Source of the DNA: PSRI01 sp041484195
Lineage (GTDB): Bacteria > Bacteroidota > Bacteroidia > Chitinophagales > Chitinophagaceae
NCBI GenBank assembly: GCA_041484195.1
Contig: JBGPHC010000005.1
Location: forward strand, 62,001 to 126,000
DNA: 64,000 nt
Reading direction: 5' to 3'
Shown: one piece after another, positions 36,131-45,519 of the stretch
Layout: every line of letters begins with the position of its first letter
Numbering within the stretch: position 1 is the stretch's first letter
The notes under the pieces: model-generated
Seen by the model: the letters and a program-made list of their open reading frames with translations, nothing else
Told to the model about the DNA's origin: nothing
Databases searched by the model: none
Translations under genes and position numbers: made by a program

Positions 36131-36231
36131 TTGTTCGGAAATCATCTTGGATACGGAAATCAGAGACCATGGCACATGAGAAAGTCAATAATTCCAAATA
36201 TTGATATTCATTTCCCTTAGACTCGAATAAT

Positions 36232-37308
36232 TCATTTCAAAATAAAAACTTCCAGATCAATCGGGCTTTTCTGCATCTGTCCATCGGGTCTGCCGGGGGG
36301 AGGCTGATTCGCATTTGGAATGTTAGGGGGAGGTCCGCCCGGTCCTCCACCAGACCCACCCGCTGCATAAATCCTGTTATTGTAAACTGCTGCTGCCATG
36401 CCGTTCCGCGCATAGTGCAGACTGTCAGTTTCGATCCATTGCTTTGAAGTCAACGGATCCAGGTAAAAAGTGTTTTTGCGGGGTGCATTGCGTTCAGTGG
36501 CTGTAGCCCTCTCTCCCCCCATATAATACAATACACCTTTCAGATTCACCACGGCTCCGCCACCGCTTCCCAAGGGAAGCCTGGCCGAAAGAGTTGACCA
36601 TGTCCCTGAATTAAAATCATAAACATCTACATCCAGCATCGTCATGGCGAAAAAAGGGACTTTGTTTTCGGGATCACGATAACTGGTATTTCTGCCACCT
36701 ACCACGTATAATTTGTCGTTGATCACTGTTGCGGAGCAATGGTCCCGGATATTTGGAGCGCCCGGTAAACTTTTCCAGGTTTTCGTTTCAGGGTCATAAC
36801 AGTCAAACATATTGTTGGTACCGCTGGAATGTCCGTGTAGGATACCTGCTATCAGATACAATTTGCCCTCGTATTCAACGGCCGCGGCGCCGGCTCTTCT
36901 TCTGGCTGAAGGAATTTCACCACCCTTTTCCCAAATGTTTTTTTCGGTATCGTAGCTATAAACATTTGCCATAGGCACTTGATCCGGGAAATTTCCCTCC
37001 GAAAAAGCATCCAGGACATAAATTTTATTCTTGAAACCGACCGCCTGAAAATGGTGCATTGGCAATGGCGCTGTGGCAAGCTTCTTCCACTCACTAGTCT
37101 TGAGATCAAATGACTCCACCTCTCTTTTTCCTTCTCCATCGCCGCCTATCAGATAAAGCTTGCCGTTCACAGCTGCCATTCCACATTCGCTGCAGTTTGG
37201 TGCCATGTTCTTTGTTTTTAGAACCTCCCACCGGCCATCCTGAGCCAACACCATACCATAAAAACAAAACGGCAATAGAAGGGAGATTGCAACAGATTGC
37301 TTTTTCAT
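36232..37308 (-). CDS. Secreted Kelch-repeat protein
   Basis: The 358-residue protein has a signal peptide (MKKQSVAISLLLPFCFYGMV then LAQ) and at least five Kelch blades with the GG...Y...W pattern: GKLYLIGGDGEGKREVESFD, NKIYVLDAFSE, GKLYLIAGILHG, DKLYVVGGRNTSYRDPE and GVLYYMGGERATATERNAP, plus NRIYAAGGSGGG. These fold as a beta-propeller. The C-terminus is a Gly/Pro-rich linker (GGPGGPPPNIPNANQPPPGR) ending in IDLEVFILK. In Bacteroidota such propellers often act in sugar binding or as galactose-oxidase-like or sialate-processing proteins; no catalytic residues can be named here. Confidence 0.85.
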   Translation of the reverse strand: MKKQSVAISLLLPFCFYGMVLAQDGRWEVLKTKNMAPNCSECGMAAVNGKLYLIGGDGEGKREVESFDLKTSEWKKLATAPLPMHHFQAVGFKNKIYVLDAFSEGNFPDQVPMANVYSYDTEKNIWEKGGEIPSARRRAGAAAVEYEGKLYLIAGILHGHSSGTNNMFDCYDPETKTWKSLPGAPNIRDHCSATVINDKLYVVGGRNTSYRDPENKVPFFAMTMLDVDVYDFNSGTWSTLSARLPLGSGGGAVVNLKGVLYYMGGERATATERNAPRKNTFYLDPLTSKQWIETDSLHYARNGMAAAVYNNRIYAAGGSGGGPGGPPPNIPNANQPPPGRPDGQMQKSPIDLEVFILK

Positions 37309-37504
37309 ATTTTCAATTTTGACTCGTCAACAAAATCGATATCACTGAAAAGGTAATACAAATATTTACATCAACAATCTGGCCTTCATCGTGGATCGGT
37401 CTCCCACCTGGGCTATGAAATGAACTTCCATTTTGAAAGATTTGATGGAAGAATTCTAAGTAATACTGGTTCGTGGAGAAAATCACCAGGGTGCAAATGA
37501 AAGA

Positions 37505-38071
37505 TCATGTCCTGGCCTGTGCTGAATACCTCATAAAGAAACCCGCTGCAGACATCAGTAAAATCAGGATCACCAGGATGATGGAGATAATATTCCAAAG
37601 TTTAGAAGGCTTTTTGTACCAAATGGATAGCGACAAAGAAAATAATAGGGTCTGCAAAAGAACCTCTGGCATCCCGCTAATATGCTCGAAGAAAGACAAA
37701 TTAGTATAGATCATGCCTTCCAATGAGCCGGGGCTGGGTCCTGTGGTTCCAAGAATCGCCAGGCCGACGAATAGCAGCCATAGTTTCAGCCAGCCATATT
37801 TTTCAAATAAAAAGGTCGTTCTAAACGGCCAAAGAATGATCGCGAAAAGGATTCCCCTTAGAATTTGCAGAGCTGGACCTGCTGCCACCCACAAAGAATC
37901 AATGGGTATCATAAAATATTTTAGATGACCGGATGCATAGAGAGTACCATATGAAAATAAATTGAATGCGATCAATCCAACAAGGAAATAAGTGATCATG
38001 TGGAGTGCAATAACCCGCCAAAGGAATACTCTGAAATTGGCAGAACTGCTATTTGAGCGGGGATCTGGCAT
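37505..38071 (-). CDS. Integral membrane protein, unknown function
   Basis: The protein is 188 residues from ATG 38071 (MPDPRSNSSSANFRV); the frame is open 20 codons further upstream, so the longer start at 38131 is possible. It has four to five hydrophobic spans (about residues 12-35, 58-85, 95-115, 130-150 and 160-180) and a conserved-looking FGTTGPSPGSLEG loop. I do not recognise a family. It is isolated on the minus strand between the Kelch gene and a REP-like hairpin. Confidence 0.65.
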   Translation of the reverse strand: MPDPRSNSSSANFRVFLWRVIALHMITYFLVGLIAFNLFSYGTLYASGHLKYFMIPIDSLWVAAGPALQILRGILFAIILWPFRTTFLFEKYGWLKLWLLFVGLAILGTTGPSPGSLEGMIYTNLSFFEHISGMPEVLLQTLLFSLSLSIWYKKPSKLWNIISIILVILILLMSAAGFFMRYSAQART

Positions 38072-38190
38072 TGCTTTGAATTGAAATTTATTGTTAAGGA
38101 ATAAATGGAAGAAAACTGTCGTTCCTATCAAATTTCAATAACAAAGTAGAAAATATATTTCAGGCTTCCTACCAGGTCAGGGAAATAATG

Positions 38191-38214
38191 CGGGTTTGTG
38201 TCTTCACAAACCCG
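38191..38214. repeat. REP-like hairpin, stem CGGGTTTGTG, loop TCTT
   Basis: CGGGTTTGTG (38191-38200) pairs with CACAAACCCG (38205-38214) around TCTT. Same apex and plan as the hairpins near the RAYT gene and at 36105, with different but compensated stem bases. Confidence 0.8.
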
Positions 38215-38305
38215 GGGGACCTTGGCAACGAGTCAGGCGGCAATTTTTTAGGCATATAATTTTTTATGAGTAAATTGACACCCCGGAACCAAAACAATTT
38301 ACCAC

Positions 38306-39286
38306 ATGAAGAAGATTTCAGGAATCATTACGAGGCACATGATCAAACAGCTGTCTTTGTCTTTGGCAGTATTTTTATTTACAGCCACCGCAACAAGAGC
38401 GGGTAGTTATTTTCCTCAATTGCCCGATGATGCATCTATCGAAGGAAGATGGGACATTACAATCGACATGGGTGGGAGACAATTTCCTTCCTGGCTAGAG
38501 GTGTCGCACTCGGGTACTCACACCCTGGTTGGTCAGTTTGTTGGCGTCGGGGGGAGCGCCCGCCCCATTTCCCGGGTCATTTTCACTGACGGGAAGCTGA
38601 GCTTTTCCATCCCTCCTCAATGGGAACAAGGTGATGGCGATGTTGTGGTAGAAGGAGTGCTGAATGGGGACAAATTATCAGGAACCATCGTATTTAGCGA
38701 TGGTAAGAAATATGAATGGACCGCGGTTCGCGCGCCTTCTCTCCGGAGAAATTCACAACCGGCCTGGGGAACGCCTGTCAGGCTCTTCAACGGCAAGGAC
38801 CTAAGCGGCTGGCACGCAACGGGAAATAACCAATGGGTAGCCGTTTCAGGAATCTTACGCAGCCCTAAATCCGGCGCCAACCTGGTAACGGACAAAACAT
38901 TCAATGATTTTAAACTGCATATCGAATTCCGATATCCAAAGGAAAGTAACAGTGGGGTGTACCTGCGCGGACGTTACGAAGTGCAGATTGCCGACAGTAA
39001 AGGCATGGATCCTTCTAAAGACCAACTCGGCGCAGTATATGGCTTTCTGCCTCCTACAGAAATGATGGCTAAAGATGCCGGCCAGTGGCAATCTTATGAT
39101 ATTACCCTGGTAGGAAGGATGGTAACGGTGGTGCTCAATGGCAAGACCGTCATCTGCAACCGGGAGATACCCGGAATTACCGGTGGCGCGATCGATAGTA
39201 AAGAGGGAGAACCCGGTCCACTACTTATCCAGGGAGATCATGGCCCGATTGAGTATCGCAATATCATAATTACACCGGCAAAATAG
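38306..39286 (+). CDS. Secreted DUF1080 (3-keto-disaccharide hydrolase-type) protein
   Basis: The 326-residue protein has a signal peptide (about residues 10-32, LSLSLAVFLFTATATRA) and an N-terminal beta domain (GRWDITIDMGGRQFPSWLEV). From about residue 155 it has the DUF1080 concanavalin-like domain: RLFNGKDLSGWHATGNNQWV, LVTDKTFNDFKLHIEFRYPK, ESNSGVYLRGRYEVQI and QGDHGPIEYRNIIITP. Members act on 3-keto-glucosides or bind sugars. It stands alone and is followed by a strong terminator. Confidence 0.87.
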   Translation: MKKISGIITRHMIKQLSLSLAVFLFTATATRAGSYFPQLPDDASIEGRWDITIDMGGRQFPSWLEVSHSGTHTLVGQFVGVGGSARPISRVIFTDGKLSFSIPPQWEQGDGDVVVEGVLNGDKLSGTIVFSDGKKYEWTAVRAPSLRRNSQPAWGTPVRLFNGKDLSGWHATGNNQWVAVSGILRSPKSGANLVTDKTFNDFKLHIEFRYPKESNSGVYLRGRYEVQIADSKGMDPSKDQLGAVYGFLPPTEMMAKDAGQWQSYDITLVGRMVTVVLNGKTVICNREIPGITGGAIDSKEGEPGPLLIQGDHGPIEYRNIIITPAK

Positions 39287-39317
39287 ATTTTCCGGAAATA
39301 TCTTATATCATACAGTT

Positions 39318-39344
39318 GGTCCTCCTTGAGCAGGGGGACCTTTT
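39318..39344 (+). terminator. Rho-independent terminator after the DUF1080 gene
   Basis: GGTCCTCCT (39318-39326) pairs with AGGGGGACC (39332-39340) around TGAGC and is followed by TTTTG. It lies 31 bp after the stop codon. Confidence 0.8.
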
Positions 39345-39460
39345 GTTTGTTGTACGGGATTGAATCGAAATTTCAGGCGGAATTTGTTACCCCGTTTAAA
39401 TCAGGGCTGCTGTCACTTCCCATGAGGTTCACTTTTATCGTTTTTCATTCAAAATTGAAT

Positions 39461-40558
39461 TCAACCACCACCGGGTTGGGAATTTATGAAAGGCTCAGCC
39501 ATTCTGTGGGTTGGACTTGGGTAACCGGGTTGAAAAGCCGATATTTCCCTGGTGATAATCTTGCAGCCTGTGGAGCTTTCTATTTCTTTGATGGAATCTT
39601 CAATGAGTCCGGCGAGGGCTCCTGGTTCGGTCTGTACTCTTGCATTGATTAATAAGGTTGCGAATAAAGCCTTTTTATTTCCGACAATGCCGGTATCGGC
39701 TTCCCCGGCGCTCGTATAACTCAATTTTGTCTGGCCATTCAGCAGGAATTTAAGATGACCTACCACGAAATTATTTTCTTTTATCCGCGCATGGATTTGA
39801 GAGATTAAACCGAGGGCTTCTTCTATTGCATTATTGGCGGCACTCTCTATCAATATTTCCTGGTCAACCCAGCCAAGCTTTGCTTCGCCGGAACCGTAGG
39901 TATCATAATTAATTTCCAATGGGCTGTTTGATTGTGTAGGCTGAGGATTGTCCAATTCTTCCAGCCATTGCCCGATGCTGGCCCTGTTCAGGGAGTTCTG
40001 ATACAACAATATTTTGTCCCGAAATCTTTCTCCTGCCAGTTGATTCAATTCTTTCAGGTCATTTTCTTCTAATAAATCAACCTTATTAATAATCATGACG
40101 CCGGCTTCTTCCAACTGCTTATTATAAATGTAGTTGACCTCTTCGTCAAACAATTTGAAATCGCCCCGCAGAAGCCTTAGCAGGAGTCTTGAATCCGCGA
40201 ATGCGGAAACCGTAATTTCAAATTCATGATGAAAATGCGAAAGTGGATTCAATACGGTAGCTACAATATCGGTGCATGAACCGACTGACTCGGCAAAAAT
40301 AATTCCGGGTCTTTCAGAATCAATCAGCGATTGCAGACTTTGGTCCAGTTGATCGTAGTTGCAGCAAAAGCAGCCATTGATTACCTGCCTATTGGGAATT
40401 GAAAGGCTCTTGAAGAAACCAGAGTCAACCAGGTTTATTCCCTGGTCGTTAGTTATTACTCCCACTTTGAAGCCATTTCGCATGAGCTCATTGCAGGCAA
40501 GGCTTATGGCAGTTGTCTTTCCACTGCCCAGGAATCCGCTGACCAGGTGCAGTTTCAA
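39461..40558 (-). CDS. COG0523/CobW-type metallochaperone GTPase
   Basis: The 365-residue G3E GTPase has the Walker A loop GFLGSGKTTAISLA (residues ~8-21), the metal-binding CxCC motif in VINGCFCCNYDQL (about residue 63), the Walker B-like FAESVGSCTDIV and the guanine-specificity motif INKVD (about residue 158). Unlike many COG0523 proteins the C-terminus lacks a His-rich tail. These GTPases deliver metal to specific enzymes. It overlaps the FKBP gene by four bases (40555-40558), which in turn overlaps the GH116 gene, so all three are one translationally coupled operon. Confidence 0.9.
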   Translation of the reverse strand: MKLHLVSGFLGSGKTTAISLACNELMRNGFKVGVITNDQGINLVDSGFFKSLSIPNRQVINGCFCCNYDQLDQSLQSLIDSERPGIIFAESVGSCTDIVATVLNPLSHFHHEFEITVSAFADSRLLLRLLRGDFKLFDEEVNYIYNKQLEEAGVMIINKVDLLEENDLKELNQLAGERFRDKILLYQNSLNRASIGQWLEELDNPQPTQSNSPLEINYDTYGSGEAKLGWVDQEILIESAANNAIEEALGLISQIHARIKENNFVVGHLKFLLNGQTKLSYTSAGEADTGIVGNKKALFATLLINARVQTEPGALAGLIEDSIKEIESSTGCKIITREISAFQPGYPSPTHRMAEPFINSQPGGG

Positions 40559-40926
40559 AATGTAGTTTTATGATATTCGTTGATGATTACCATATTGTGA
40601 CAATCACAATCGGCACCGCAGTACCGGCTTATTGACGGTAAAGGATAACCGAGGTTTATTTCTTCTTCATGTGCTTTTCTGACCTCCCTAATGGTCACAT
40701 CAAAAATAAAGTCATCATCGGTTAGCCCGCTTTCCTTGGGCAGATGGACTGCTATTCTATCCCCGGTCCGGCAACCTTTCAACTGCTCTTGGAGAAGAGA
40801 AATTATGCCTGAGGAACCATGGAGATAGCTAACAGGTCGCGTTTGTTCGGTGTTTTCAAGCACATTCCCCTTGCTGTTTCTCATGACATAGTCAATGACT
40901 ACAATCCTGTTTCTGCCGACTTTCAT
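40555..40926 (-). CDS. FKBP-type peptidyl-prolyl isomerase with metal-binding-like tail
   Basis: This 123-residue protein has an SlyD-like FKBP domain: VVIDYVMRNSKGNVLENTEQ, PVSYLHGSSGIISLLQEQL, GCRTGDRIAVHLPKESG, and a closing FDVTIREVRKA strand. The insert-in-flap domain typical of SlyD is short or absent. The tail carries YCGADCDCHNMV, a C-x3-C-x-C-H cluster that could bind a metal ion. In E. coli, SlyD with a Cys/His tail hands nickel to the GTPase HypB; the side-by-side coding of an FKBP and a COG0523 GTPase here follows the same logic. This reading of function is inference. Confidence 0.82.
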   Translation of the reverse strand: MKVGRNRIVVIDYVMRNSKGNVLENTEQTRPVSYLHGSSGIISLLQEQLKGCRTGDRIAVHLPKESGLTDDDFIFDVTIREVRKAHEEEINLGYPLPSISRYCGADCDCHNMVIINEYHKTTF

Positions 40927-43565
40927 ATTTTTATTTCGTTTCCACTCAGAATTAATTTCTCCACCTCAATCTTTCCATAAGCGGTCTTTAGCTCAGGCTT
41001 TCCAGCTTTTAAGGTCACTGTTCCAAAACCGGTAGCCGTGGAAATGAATGAAGTGAAATCTCCAATTTTCGAATCGATATATAATATTTTATCCACAGCG
41101 TCGTATCTCAAGCCTGTCAATCCCTGGATGAGTCCATAACTCGACATGGCCCTCGCGTACCAATGGCCACATTCATATTCGTTGAAAGGGTTGCGAACCC
41201 GGCCATCATACCGGTCGCGGCAGACTCTTACTATTTCAAGCCCTTCCCTTACTTTTCCCATCAACATCAGATGGGAGGCTACCTGGTATTCAATGCCGGT
41301 CCATACTTCATCGCTATACACAAAAGGCAATGATAATTTCCCACCTTTAGGCCAGCTACAAAGCAGGAGGCCCCCTTCATTTCCCAGCGCATAGGCCGGT
41401 CGCTGGGGATTTGCATGTTCACTCAGGTCTCTTTTGAAATTGTATTTGTAAACAGCCATCAAATGACTTGTGATTTTTTTAGGATCAATGAAATCAGCCA
41501 ATCCGCACATCCTTCCAATCCATGCACCCAATACGCCATCGCTCAGGCAACCCCTGCCATATTGATATTTGGGCCCTTCTTTCTGTAGCATGGAAATCGC
41601 TTCCTTTGAATATTCCCCGCCGAAGGATTTTGCTTTTGAAGGATCCTTTGCATTCAATCCTTCGGATTCAATATCCTGAAAAAAATATTCTCCATCATAA
41701 AGTTTCGATTCGATATATACTTTGCCTTTTGCATAGAGAGACTTGTAAGCACTGATGTCCTTCTTGAGGAAATCGCCCATTTCTATCATTGCCCTAAGGG
41801 CGCCCAGGTAAAAACTCGTACACATCCCATCCGGTCCCCAAAATTCAATGTCATAAGTATTGTGATGTGGTTCTTCCACAACACCCTTTTGCCTGGGATC
41901 CCAAGTGTGGATGCAATAGTCCATGCTCATCTTCACCATGGGGAAAATTTCTTCCAGCCAGTGGTTGTCTCCGCAGATTCGCCAATCGCGGTAAACTTTC
42001 ATGATACCCCCGATCTGGCCATCGGCTGCCGCATGAAAATCATGTTTGAGTGGACTAATCGGCAAATTAGCCCTGAATCCCTGGTGGCCTTCCAGGTTCT
42101 GGTTTTCACAAAATTCCGTGTTTCGCAGAGTTCGCTCCAGCGCGGGGAATAAATGCGGAATGGCCTGCGCGTAATTCCATACATGAGTACATGAACCATG
42201 ACAGCAGCCTCCACTGTCGCCACAACCTTCCCAACTCCATAGGCGACCGTCATATTGCCGCAGAACAGTTGGTGATTTAATGATACTGAGGTTTGCCCCA
42301 ACAGCTTCCATCACCTCGGGAGGCAGGGTGCTTGCATAAAATGCCTGGGTAAAAAGTTCTGTTTTTTTGCGCAGGTCATCATAATGTTTTGACCAGTATT
42401 CTGCTGCCACTTCAATATTTTCAAATTGGGTGCAGTACCATGGCTTGTACTTGCCAGAAAGGCTCTGCATTCCATTCGATATACCGAGGTCAGCAGGAGA
42501 GGAACAGCAACCTGAATCGGGATTACAGTCATTTTTTTCTTTCGGTACGATCTCCCCGATATGGAGCTCTGATTCTGGTGAATACCAGGCCATCATCAGG
42601 CGGATAGTCTTAGACTTGCCAGGCATCAGAGAAAAGGGAACAAATAGAGAAGCGCCAGGGGCATTCTTATCAACCGGTTCATTCGATTTTGTCTTCCCTT
42701 CTTTTATGGTATTCCATGCCATGGTCAATGGATCCCACCAACCCCCACGGAACCAGCAATAGTCAACCAGGGTATCCGTTTCAGTTGTGAATATCGCGAA
42801 GCCGGATTGCAGGAATGGTTTTTCCTGCGTGCCAATTTGCTTGAGCACAAAACCATTTTTTATCTCCGTGATGGAATTTTCCGCTTCCTGATCGGTGGCT
42901 AGGAAATTTCTGGTGTTGAATGAAAAAACAGCATCAATCTTTTTGGTTCCAGGATTGCTGAACTGGTATTCCAAGGCACCGAATGGAAGGCTTGAATTAT
43001 CTTCATCCGTTGGTATGAAGGGGCTCCAACCCTTGATATGCACACGCAAGGGCATATCACTATCGTCCAGTTTTACGGTGCATGAAGGAAAGCGGGCCGT
43101 AAATTCCGCATTCCTGAATCGCGGCAGACCATAAGTAGTGCCTGCTGCACCATTGCCCGTACCGGGTTGGCCAAAGAATTTCCAATCTGGTACGGGTCCT
43201 TCAATCAGCTTCACGGCATTCTGGAATCCTTTCACTGCAATGGCGGCGAACATGCCCGGCTCATTGAATATTTCGGGCCTGTTGCGAACACTCATATGTG
43301 AAATGGCGCCAGCGCCTTCCAGGCAAAACATTCCGGCTCCCAATCCTCCAATTGGGAAAGCCACATGTTTCAGGTTTTCCAGTTTATATGAATCATTGTA
43401 TTTCCGTTTGGCTGAAGGAATTCTATTTTCATTCCTGTTTTGTGATAGAATACCATCCTCCATTCCAAGATTGGCTTTGAGCATTTCATTCGGCGTTATA
43501 GCGGCGCCGATGCCCCCTAGAGTAATATTTTTCAAAAAGGAACGACGCTTGTTATCTTGTTTCAT
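40923..43565 (-). CDS. Tat-exported GH116 (beta-glucosidase/glucosylceramidase-like) with cysteine-rich inserts
   Basis: The 880-residue protein starts MKQDNKRRSFLKNITLGGIG, a twin-arginine signal peptide. N-terminal GBA2-type domain: VAFPIGGLGAGMFCLEGAGA and SVRNRPEIFNEP. Catalytic barrel: CTHVWNYAQAIPHLFPALER, RANLPI, GGIMKVYRDWRICGD, EEPHHNTYDIEFWGPDGMC (family nucleophile region), GRGCLSDGVLGAWIGRMCGL (acid/base region), YEVGHWYARAMSSYGLIQGL-like end. Unusual features are a cysteine cluster CNPDSGCCSSPAD (about residue 345) and CGDSGGCCHGSCTHVW (about residue 455). Tat export implies folding, perhaps with a metal, before transport. It is first in a coupled operon with an FKBP and a COG0523 GTPase. 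Confidence 0.9.
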   Translation of the reverse strand: MKQDNKRRSFLKNITLGGIGAAITPNEMLKANLGMEDGILSQNRNENRIPSAKRKYNDSYKLENLKHVAFPIGGLGAGMFCLEGAGAISHMSVRNRPEIFNEPGMFAAIAVKGFQNAVKLIEGPVPDWKFFGQPGTGNGAAGTTYGLPRFRNAEFTARFPSCTVKLDDSDMPLRVHIKGWSPFIPTDEDNSSLPFGALEYQFSNPGTKKIDAVFSFNTRNFLATDQEAENSITEIKNGFVLKQIGTQEKPFLQSGFAIFTTETDTLVDYCWFRGGWWDPLTMAWNTIKEGKTKSNEPVDKNAPGASLFVPFSLMPGKSKTIRLMMAWYSPESELHIGEIVPKEKNDCNPDSGCCSSPADLGISNGMQSLSGKYKPWYCTQFENIEVAAEYWSKHYDDLRKKTELFTQAFYASTLPPEVMEAVGANLSIIKSPTVLRQYDGRLWSWEGCGDSGGCCHGSCTHVWNYAQAIPHLFPALERTLRNTEFCENQNLEGHQGFRANLPISPLKHDFHAAADGQIGGIMKVYRDWRICGDNHWLEEIFPMVKMSMDYCIHTWDPRQKGVVEEPHHNTYDIEFWGPDGMCTSFYLGALRAMIEMGDFLKKDISAYKSLYAKGKVYIESKLYDGEYFFQDIESEGLNAKDPSKAKSFGGEYSKEAISMLQKEGPKYQYGRGCLSDGVLGAWIGRMCGLADFIDPKKITSHLMAVYKYNFKRDLSEHANPQRPAYALGNEGGLLLCSWPKGGKLSLPFVYSDEVWTGIEYQVASHLMLMGKVREGLEIVRVCRDRYDGRVRNPFNEYECGHWYARAMSSYGLIQGLTGLRYDAVDKILYIDSKIGDFTSFISTATGFGTVTLKAGKPELKTAYGKIEVEKLILSGNEIKI

Positions 43566-43758
43566 TTTGGCAGATTGGTCGGTTTGTTAACTGAGATGTC
43601 GGGATTCCATAATGGGTAGGCGATTTAAAGTTAGAGAAAACGATAATTCAAAACTAAAAACAATGGAAAAAGGATATTTGGCAAGACAAGAATCTTCAAA
43701 GCATCTTAATCTTTCAAAGCGGCCTGTTATAGATGACAGTAATCTTCAATTTGAGCCA

Positions 43759-44607
43759 TCAGCTCTCTCTTTTTAACTTGGAAATCGCATAGAAGAAAAC
43801 AAAGAGGGCAAGCAGGAAAATCATAGTCCAAATAAGAAAATGAGCATCAATACCGGTTCTGAAGATAGTCTGCCTTTTGAATTCACCTGTGAGATCGGTC
43901 CACCAAACGGAATAGTCGAAAATATCCAGGATGGAGTGACCGATAATTCCGGGTATGAGTGAGCCGGACTTCCAGGCCAGGATCCCTAATAGCACACTGG
44001 CGAAAAATATATGAGGCAGGATCGGGGCTGACCAGCTTTTAGTGAGATGGATCAACATGAACACGAAAGATGTGAGTATGATCGCGACTCTCGGTCCGTA
44101 TTTTTTTTCCAGGGGTACTTGCATATAGCCGCGAAACCCCGTTTCTTCGCAGATCCCGGCAACAATGGAACTCATTATGATTATCGCCCAGGCCACCCAA
44201 ACAGGCATGCTGTCCAGCATCTTATAGTCTGCCGTGAGTTTGGCAACTGGCACTTCCATGAGCCTGAAGGTTATTACGAATGATGCCTGAATGAGGATCA
44301 CAAAAAAGACAGCTCCTGTCAGACCCCATTTCCATACTGATGGGCTGAGTTTAGTCTTCCGGAAATTTTCCTTCCAGGTTATGGTGGTCTTCCCGGATGC
44401 CCAACTGCCGCTGAATAATTTCCAATAGACCCAAAGGGCGATGATCATTGGAAAGATTGAAGAAGGGGCCTTAAATCCCAATAACATAATGCTCCAGACG
44501 GCGATGCCTGCGGAACTGACAAGGAATCCCGTTACGGTGGCCCGGATGATCAATGGCATTTTGGACCAGACTTTTGATAGCGAGTTTGAAATTGATGTTG
44601 GTTTCAT
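43759..44607 (-). CDS. CPBP-family intramembrane metalloprotease
   Basis: The 282-residue protein (ATG 44607, MKPTSISNS; the frame is open 12 codons further) has six to seven membrane spans. The CAAX/CPBP motifs are visible: GICEETGFRGYMQVPL (EExxxR), FVFMLIHLTKSW (Phe-x3-His) and GIIGHSILDIFDY (His-x3-Asp). Such proteins include Rce1-type proteases and bacteriocin-immunity proteins; no bacteriocin is nearby. It is transcribed away from the RAYT repeat array. Confidence 0.88.
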   Translation of the reverse strand: MKPTSISNSLSKVWSKMPLIIRATVTGFLVSSAGIAVWSIMLLGFKAPSSIFPMIIALWVYWKLFSGSWASGKTTITWKENFRKTKLSPSVWKWGLTGAVFFVILIQASFVITFRLMEVPVAKLTADYKMLDSMPVWVAWAIIIMSSIVAGICEETGFRGYMQVPLEKKYGPRVAIILTSFVFMLIHLTKSWSAPILPHIFFASVLLGILAWKSGSLIPGIIGHSILDIFDYSVWWTDLTGEFKRQTIFRTGIDAHFLIWTMIFLLALFVFFYAISKLKRES

Positions 44608-44825
44608 TTTGCATGGTTTAGACAGCAAAGATGCAATCGGCAAAAGGGCCTGTCGACCGACTATAGGAAGTCAAACACATTTAATTGGTTCGGATTCTTG
44701 CAGGCGGGAAGTCGAACGTTTTGGAGCATGAGTCATGATTGAATTCTCAAGGATTCAGCCATATTTCTTTGTTGGGTGGAGTGCAGTTGCCATGGAATTG
44801 AATAGCCGGCCAGGTTTTTCGCCAT

Positions 44826-45455
44826 GGTTCCTGTCTTCAGGAACCAATAGATGCGTGATAGTATTATGGAAAAATCCCAAACACGCTTCGCCGAGGTTCC
44901 TGTCCCCAGGAACCACTAGTTATATTTCAGACCTGGAAAAAACCATCTGCATCAGGTTTTTCGCCATGGTTCCTGTCTTCAGGAACCAATAGGTGCGTGA
45001 TAGTATTATGGAAAAATCCCAAACACGCTTCGCCGGGGTTCCTGTCCCCAGGAACCACTAGTTATATTTCAGACCGGGAAAAAACCATCTGCATCAGGTT
45101 TTTCGCCATGATTCCTGTCTTCAGTAACCAATAGATGCGTGATAGTATTATGGAAAAATCCCAACCACGCTTCGCCGGGGTTCCTGTCCCCAGGAACCCT
45201 ACTAGTTATATTTCAGACCGGCGGGAAAAAACCATCTGCATCAGGTTTTTCGCCATGGTTCCTGTCTTCAGGAACCAATAGATGCGCGATAGTATTATGG
45301 AAAAATCCCAACCATGCTTCGCCGGGGTTCCTGTCCCCAGGAACCCTACTAGTTATATTTCAGAGCGGGAAAAAACCATCTGCATCAGGTTTTTCGCCAT
45401 GGTTCCTGTCTTCAGGAACCAATAGGTGCGTGATAGTATTATGGAAAAATCCCAT
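44826..45455 (+). repeat. Upstream REP array: four and a half ~142-147 bp units with two hairpins each
   Basis: Each unit begins GGTTCCTGTCTTCAGGAACC (44826, 44968, 45110 in a degraded form, 45257, 45401) and carries in its middle GGTTCCTGTCCCCAGGAACC (first at 44895). Periods are 142, 142, 147 and 144 bp. Spacers are near identical (AATAGATGCGTGATAGTATT..., ACTAGTTATATTTCAGACC..., CATCTGCATCAGGTTTTTCG). Both hairpins have 8-bp stems and a TCYY loop. The array lies just upstream of the RAYT gene. Open frames across it (44735-44992 and 45139-45468) are products of the repeat and not genes. Confidence 0.95.
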
Positions 45456-45519
45456 CTACGTCTGTTGATTTTCACAAGGTCGAAATAGCTGAATTGAATA
45501 ATTTTAAGAATGATCTCAA

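Larger units (their letters stand above)
35612..36231. other. Gene-poor stretch with decayed fragments
   Basis: Directly after the DUF4038 stop the same frame stays open for 35 codons (to TAG at 35719) and reads CGLEFHPTGKELNETG, then FELVLKKLYDGNLFEVGEK, without any start codon; it looks like the tail of a lost gene. A ribokinase fragment (35838-35918) and a hairpin repeat (36105-36130) follow. No intact gene is visible on either strand. Confidence 0.6.

Noticed and set aside
44735..45468. Open frames of 85 and 109 codons in the repeat array before the RAYT gene
   Set aside because: Their products merely translate the tandem repeat (phrases such as FSPWFLSSGTNR recur); no start context or family likeness.
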